NCBI GenBank assembly: GCA_026545765.1
Contig: CM048844.1
Coordinates: 4,154,001-4,218,000 of the forward strand
Direction of reading: 5' to 3'
DNA: 64,000 nucleotides
DNA from: Plantago major
Lineage: Eukaryota > Streptophyta > Magnoliopsida > Lamiales > Plantaginaceae
A program made the translations under genes and the position numbers. Every line of letters starts with the position of its first letter. Position 1 is the first letter of the stretch. Shown here in pieces: positions 58,705 to 64,000 of this stretch. The notes below the pieces were generated by a model, which made no database searches, had not been told where the DNA came from, and worked only from the letters and a program-made list of their open reading frames with translations.

Positions 58705-60666
58705 CTACAACTTAAACATGACCTTGATAGCGTTGCCACCATGTCCACTAGTTTCGAATGCTTCCTCGACTTCCTTCTGGCTAAAACCGAACCTGTGCGT
58801 GATCAAAGGCTTCACGTCAATCTTGCCACTCCTCAGGAATTCAATACACAACGGCCACGTGTTCTTGTACCGGAATATCCCCATCACATCCACCTCCCTG
58901 AATGTTTTAAGTTGAGAGTATAAGCTGTCAACATAAAACGCTTAAAACATCATCAACACATGCTAATGGTGCATATAGTAACATACCTCTCAACAGCAGG
59001 TGCAAGGGGGATGGTCATCTCTTGGTGACCCATTCCGACGAGGCAGACTTTACCACCGGGAGAAGTGGCACCTAGAGCTATTGACATGGTTTTACTATAA
59101 CCTGCACAGTCAAAAGTTACGTCGACTTCAGCACCCATAGATTTCTTGATTCGCTCCACTTCTTCACCTACATCCTGTTTTCGAAAAAAGACAGTTTACA
59201 GATCTATAAGGAGAGCATATAAATCATTTGGGTGTTTCATCTTATCAACTAAGCCTGAAATTAGTAACTATAAATAGCCCTGGGATGATAAGTTGCCAAG
59301 AGACACAAACCTCCATATGTGTTGAAACTTTGACAATCTCGTATGCCCCGAGCTCCTTTGCTACTGTCAGGCGGTGATCGTCTACATCCACAACTATGAT
59401 TCTCGGTGATCCAAAAGCTCGAGCTGCAAGCAATGTCATGAGCCCTATAGCTCCTGCTCCCGTCACCAACACATTTGTTTCAGGGCCAACATTGGCACGA
59501 CGACATGCATGAACTGCAACACTCAACGGCTCACACATAGCCCCTTCCTCCAAACTCACATTATCAGGCAGTTTATAGCACAAGTAAGCAGGATGAACAA
59601 TCTGTTACAAAGATTCAAGAAAAAGCTTCATTAATCAATTCAACATACTGCATTCGAGTTCCAGTTAGATTGAAAAATCCACTGATGGTGTCATTTTTAG
59701 ATGACCTGTTTCGCGAGGGAACCGTGGTGAGGTGGAGTAGCGAAAAACTTTAAATCGGGGCAGAGATTGTAGCGGCCATTCTTACAAAGATTACATCTCC
59801 AGCAACTAACTCCAGGCTCCACAGCCACGCGGTCACCAGGCGCTAGATGATCCACTTCCGTCCCAACTTCCTCGATAATACCAGCGCACTCGTGCCCCAT
59901 CACCATTGGTTCATTTACAACAAAGTCTGCTAATCTCATTTCCTGAGAGAACAACATGTAAGACTATATAATCTATCAAAGTTCACTAGACATAAATAAT
60001 CAAAGTTCACAAAGTATATGCATTTGTCTTGGCTATAGAGGTTGGTTTGCCATGAAAATGGAGAAAAACCAAGGATTCCTTTTAGCGGACTTTAAAAGCA
60101 CTTTAAGCAGGCATTGAGAAGCAGATAAAGCTGAGTTTAGCTTAAAGTTGCTCAGGCCAAACAAATACTCACTCCGCCGATCTCAACTTTCCACTTTACG
60201 TTTTATTTCTCTAAATCACAACTTCTCATATCTAAAATCGAAAATCCATACACTACTTTATTCACTCCACCTCGTAGTTTTATTCATTCAACCTTACATT
60301 TTTCATCCAGCTCAATGAGAAGTTGAGTATGTGACGTAGGTAGTAACTAACAAATTAAAATGTCAATCAATCAATGCAGAGAATGAAGATTTTACCTTGA
60401 GGTACTGAACATCACTTCCACAAATACCCACAGCTTTGATCCTGATTCTAACATCATGAGAGCCTAATCCACAAGAACATAACAAAAATCAACCAAGATC
60501 ACATTTTTTTTAATCAAAAAACATAATAATGAATGAAAAAGATAATTTAATTACCAAGAGTAGGTAGCTTAAAAGGCTGAATCTTGAGCTTGTTAGGACC
60601 AACAAGCCAAGCTGCCATTGTCACTTCTCCTCCTCCACCTCTAAACTCTCCTTTACCTTTCCCCAT
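58705..60666 (-). CDS. SDH: Sorbitol (L-iditol) dehydrogenase, copy A
   Basis: NAD-dependent, zinc-containing polyol dehydrogenase of the medium-chain family that oxidises sorbitol and related polyols to ketoses, in the cytosol. Six exons (60666-60555, 60463-60396, 59942-59706, 59601-59311, 59174-58987, 58897-58705) give 362 aa, the normal plant length. Catalytic zinc ligands Cys52 (GICGSD) and His77/Glu78 (MGHECAGIIEE) and the structural-zinc cysteines 107, 110, 113 and 121 (CWRCNLCKNGRYNLC) are all present, with Glu163 in MCEPLSV. The nucleotide-binding loop is GAGAIG (187-192), where the usual plant form has GAGPIG, and Asp211 ends the second strand, fitting NAD over NADP. The start MGKGKGEF precedes the conserved MAAWLVG by 17 residues. 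It is arranged head-to-tail with copy B, with identical exon lengths for exons 2 to 6. Confidence 0.95.
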
Positions 60667-61823
60667 TTCTCCTGAACTAATATACAACTTTGAAGACTGA
60701 TGATTTCAAGTTTCAACAACAACAAAAAAATGTGAACTTGTTTCTTGATAATGTGAAATTTGCTATGACTTGAGGAGTGTAGTGGAGTGTATATATATAT
60801 ATATAGAGAGCACATCAAGAGTCGTGGTTCACAAAATGAAAAAAGGAAATTGGAAATAAAATTGTACAACCTCTGGAATTTTAAAAGTTTCCTAATAATA
60901 CTTTTTTTTCGAATATTAACCGTAAATTATTCGCAAATTATACGTAAAAAGTATAAAGCAAAGTTATATTAGTAAAATATACTTAATTTATTTTTATAAT
61001 ATAATTTTGTTATATTTTTTTGTCACGTAATTTAAAGTAATTTATGGTGAAAGTTCGAAAAAAAATTCGTATTTGGAAGTTTTTAAAATACTGGAAGAGT
61101 ACTACATTACATGACAGATTGTGGTCTTAGTTTTGACTAGTGGTATGTAATTAGAGTCGTGTTCATTTGTTTAGGAAGTTTCGAACAATATGCTTATTTG
61201 GAGATTTGGTCCAAGTTTATCCTGTTTCTAGCAGAGTCTCGTGTAGACCGTACAGATTTGATGGCAACGTATCTAACTTCGCAATTTGGAGCCGACAAAG
61301 CAGTTCGGATTATCCACAGATGTCACAAAATTAAAAGTAGCCAACTAATTTTGGATTCGGAGATGACTCAGCCGACAAAGATTTTGTTCATCGATCACCC
61401 ATGGCAAAGTCGATAATGTTATGTTATCCTATTCGGAACTCAATTGAATGGAGCTGAACTGATCTGAACTTAATTTATTTGTTGTATAAAAAACAATTAA
61501 TCAGAATTGATCTGAACTGAAATTAATGGTGATTATATCCGTACTAATTACTAACGGATTGATATCCAAATTTCTGAACTTCATTACTAATCGATTTTAT
61601 TTTGGATTACTTATCCAAATTAAAAACAGTTGGGTTGAAAAATGTCAATCTGAAAAGTTCATTTATTGATTCAACATAGTAATTGACATCATAAACAAGA
61701 AGTGTGATTAATTTGCGCAAACTCATATTATCACAAGATCCACACCACAGAAAGTAAACACAGAAACAGAACACACTTTGCATTGAACTCATGAATTGCT
61801 TGCTGCATATGTTTGTTTCACTG
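60667..61823. other. Spacer between the two SDH genes
   Basis: Copy A's promoter lies at the left, with an AT repeat at about 60790-60805. The block at about 61430-61530 carries gaactgatctgaact words, matching the repeat at 26935-27055 in reverse orientation. An 85-codon plus frame at 61159-61416 has no known family. Confidence 0.45.
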
Positions 61824-64000
61824 CTACAGAATAAACATGACCTTGATAGCATTACCACCGCGTCCGCTTGTTTCAAACGCTTCTTCGACCTCCTCCTGAG
61901 TGAATCCGTACCTGTGCGTGATCAAAGGCTTCACATCAATCTTGCCACTCCGCAGGAACTCGATGCACAAAGGCCACGTGTTCTTGTAACGAAATATCCC
62001 AACCACATCCACCTCCCTGAGTTTTCAAGCACATAACATACCGGTTACCAACCATCTACACTCAAGCATCATAAGGCACATATCGTGTTTGTTAACTATA
62101 TTGGACGTTTTGTTAAGGCACTTATAAACACCCTCCATAACATACCTCACAGCAGCCGGGGCAAGGGGAATGGTCATCTCACGGTGACCCATTCCGATAA
62201 AGCAGACTTTGCCACCGGGAGAAGTGGCACCTAGAGCTGTCGACATGGTTTTAGTAAAACCTGCACAGTCAAAAGTTATGTCGATTTCACCAGCCATACA
62301 TTTCTTGATTTGCTCCACTTCTTCATCTACATCCTGTTCAAAGAATTGCTTGGTTATTTCGACCATTTTGCAGATTTCATTGAAAATTAGGGTGTTAAAC
62401 CGGACTTTTGAATTCACAATCTGAGAAGCAGATTTATTATGATATGATGCCAAAGGATATCAACCTTGACACTAATCGAAACTTTGACAACCCCGTCTGC
62501 TCCAAGCTCCTTTGCCACAGCCAGGCGGTGATTGTCTACATCAACAATCACAACTTTTGGGGCTCCAAAAGCTCGAGCTGCAAGCATCGTTACGAGCCCT
62601 ATAGCTCCAGCTCCCATCACCAACACATTTGTTTCAGGGCCAACATTTGCGCGACGACATGCATGAACTGCCACACTCAAGGGCTCACACATTGCCCCTT
62701 CCTCCAAACTCACATTATCAGGCAGTTTAAAACACAAGTCAGCGGGATGCACAATCTGTTACACAGGAGATACAAAAATGCTGTCATAACAGTTCTTTTG
62801 GTTTGGAAGTATAATGTTTTCGATCCCATAATGTATTTCAAATATGGCTACAGCACGAAAAGGACTATGAAAAGTCTATAGGTGGTTACCTGGTTTGCAA
62901 GGGAACCATGGAAAGGGGGAGTAGCGAAAAACTTCAAATCGGGGCAGAGATTGTAACGACCATTCTTGCAAAGATTACATCTCCAACAGCTAATTCCAGG
63001 CTCCACTGCCACGCGATCACCAGGCACTAGACTCTTCACTTCCGTCCCAACTTCCTCAATGATACCAGCGCACTCATGCCCCATCACCATCGGTTCTTTT
63101 ACAACGAAATCTGCTAATCTCATTTCCTGAAACACCAAGCTGAGCTCCATCAGACCTTGTAAGCTAACAACTTGGAATTTCTTCTAATGAGCATAAATCT
63201 GAGAAGCAGATTTATTTTCCTTAGTTTTTCTGACAGAGAACCAGAACCAGAACTATACCTAAACTCAAAAACCTCAAACAAAATCCAAAGTTAGTTATTA
63301 CAGTTGGTCTTTTAAGGCCAAAAGGGGAAGTACTAATTTGACTACAATTTTAACCTAAACTACAACTTCTTGAATATTGTATGGATGTCAATAAATCAAT
63401 AGTTACACAGTAAATTAGGAGAAACAGGATTCAAAAGGTTACCTTGAGGTACTGAACATCACTTCCACAAATACCAACAGCTTTCATTCTGATTCTAACA
63501 TCATGAGGCCCTTATCCAAAACAACAAATACAATCACATTAACAAATAAACCAAGATTACATTTTTATGACATGATTATGAACCCAAAAAAAAAAAACCA
63601 AGAGTGGTAGCTTAAAAGGCAGAATCTTGATCCACAACAACATAATCACATTTACAAATTAACCAAGATTAAATTTTTATGACATAATCATGAATAAAAA
63701 GAAGAAATTACCAACATGGGTAGCTCAAAAGGCAGAATTTTGATCCACAGCATCATAATCACATTAACAAATTAACCAAGATTACATTATTATGACAAAA
63801 TTATGAATAAACACGCGAAATTACCAAGAGGGATAGCTTAAAAGGCATAATCTTGATCCACAACAACATAAAGATTACATTTTTATGACATAATTATGAA
63901 TAAAAAATGAGAAATTACCAAGAGGGGGTAGCTTAAAAGGCAGAATCTTGAGCTTGTTAGGACCAACAAGCCAAGCAGCCATGTTCACTTCTTCTACTTC
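61824..64000 (-). CDS. SDH: Sorbitol (L-iditol) dehydrogenase, copy B (N-terminal codons beyond right edge)
   Basis: Tandem paralogue of copy A with the same reaction. Exons are >64000-63919, 63510-63443, 63126-62890, 62755-62465, 62333-62146 and 62016-61824; lengths of exons 2-6 equal those of copy A exactly. The internal MAAWLVGPNKLKI begins at 63982 and the frame stays open to the window edge, so the true start is outside, as copy A's 17-residue extension predicts. All zinc ligands are kept (GICGSDVQYLK, MGHECAGIIEE, CWRCNLCKNGRYNLC, MCEPLSV). The nucleotide loop is again GAGAIG. Differences include KSLVPGD for DHLAPGD and AGEIDITFDCAGFTKTM for GAEVDVTFDCAGYSKTM. Intron 1 is expanded by a tandem array copying the end of exon 1. 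Confidence 0.94.
63549..63960 (-). repeat. Tandem array duplicating the SDH-B exon 1/intron 1 junction
   Basis: About four units with starts near 63549, 63661, 63775 and 63871 (period about 97-114 bp). Each contains a copy of the last 30 or so bases of exon 1 (ggtagcttaaaaggcagaat) and most carry its donor region (ccaagag). Only the rightmost copy is joined to the real exon. Copy A has a single copy at the same place. Confidence 0.88.

Noticed and set aside
60165-60340. ACTCACTCCGCCGATCTC in SDH-A intron 2 as a Stowaway MITE
   Set aside because: Only a loose match to the terminal motif and no inverted partner.
1-64000. CRISPR arrays, operons, bacterial-type terminators or ribosome sites
   Set aside because: The DNA is plant nuclear; none of the tandem arrays has the repeat-spacer form.

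Overview
The window is nuclear DNA of a core eudicot plant. The genes carry many short introns, the intergenic DNA is AT-rich with MITE-type elements, and every recognisable protein matches a plant family. I could rebuild eight protein-coding loci exon by exon (64 internal coding introns examined) plus the 5' part of a ninth that leaves the window on the left. The species cannot be named from the sequence.

Layout, left to right: 1-2790 (-) the 5' part of an RS40/RS41-type SR splicing factor; 3495-6926 (-) a complete type-B response regulator (cytokinin signalling); 7340-7540 (-) a last-exon and 3'UTR relic of a second type-B regulator; 8612-22620 (-) a 26-exon exocyst SEC8 gene; 23914-26330 (-) the decayed body of a type-B regulator; 27257-30276 (-) a plastid-type TraB-family protein; 30350-37830 a gene-poor stretch with a MULE-like element, a Stowaway MITE, a hAT-like element and a palindromic insertion; 38112-38828 (+) an intronless CBF/DREB1 cold-response factor; 39926-43378 (-) a PER1/PGAP3 GPI-lipid remodelling protein; 45624-48316 (-) a PEPKR1-type protein kinase; 49200-54770 repeats and an F-box relic; 54774-58139 (+) a ZFWD-type CCCH/WD40 protein; 58705-60666 and 61824-64000 (-) two tandem sorbitol (L-iditol) dehydrogenases.

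The combination RS40/41, TraB, CBF, ZFWD and SDH recalls the Arabidopsis CBF4 neighbourhood on chromosome 5 and the CBF1-3 neighbourhood on chromosome 4 (from memory). This therefore looks like the conserved CBF locus with ARR-B, SEC8, PER1 and PEPKR1 genes intercalated. The genes do not form one pathway; what they share is chromosomal neighbourhood.

Three patterns stand out. First, SEC8 lies collinearly between the 5' body and the 3' tail of a broken type-B regulator, as if it had landed inside that gene. Second, four of 64 coding introns use GC instead of GT donors, all in strict AG|GCAAG context. Third, short tandem duplications span splice junctions in four genes (TraB, SEC8, ZFWD, SDH copy B) and create decoy splice sites next to the real ones.
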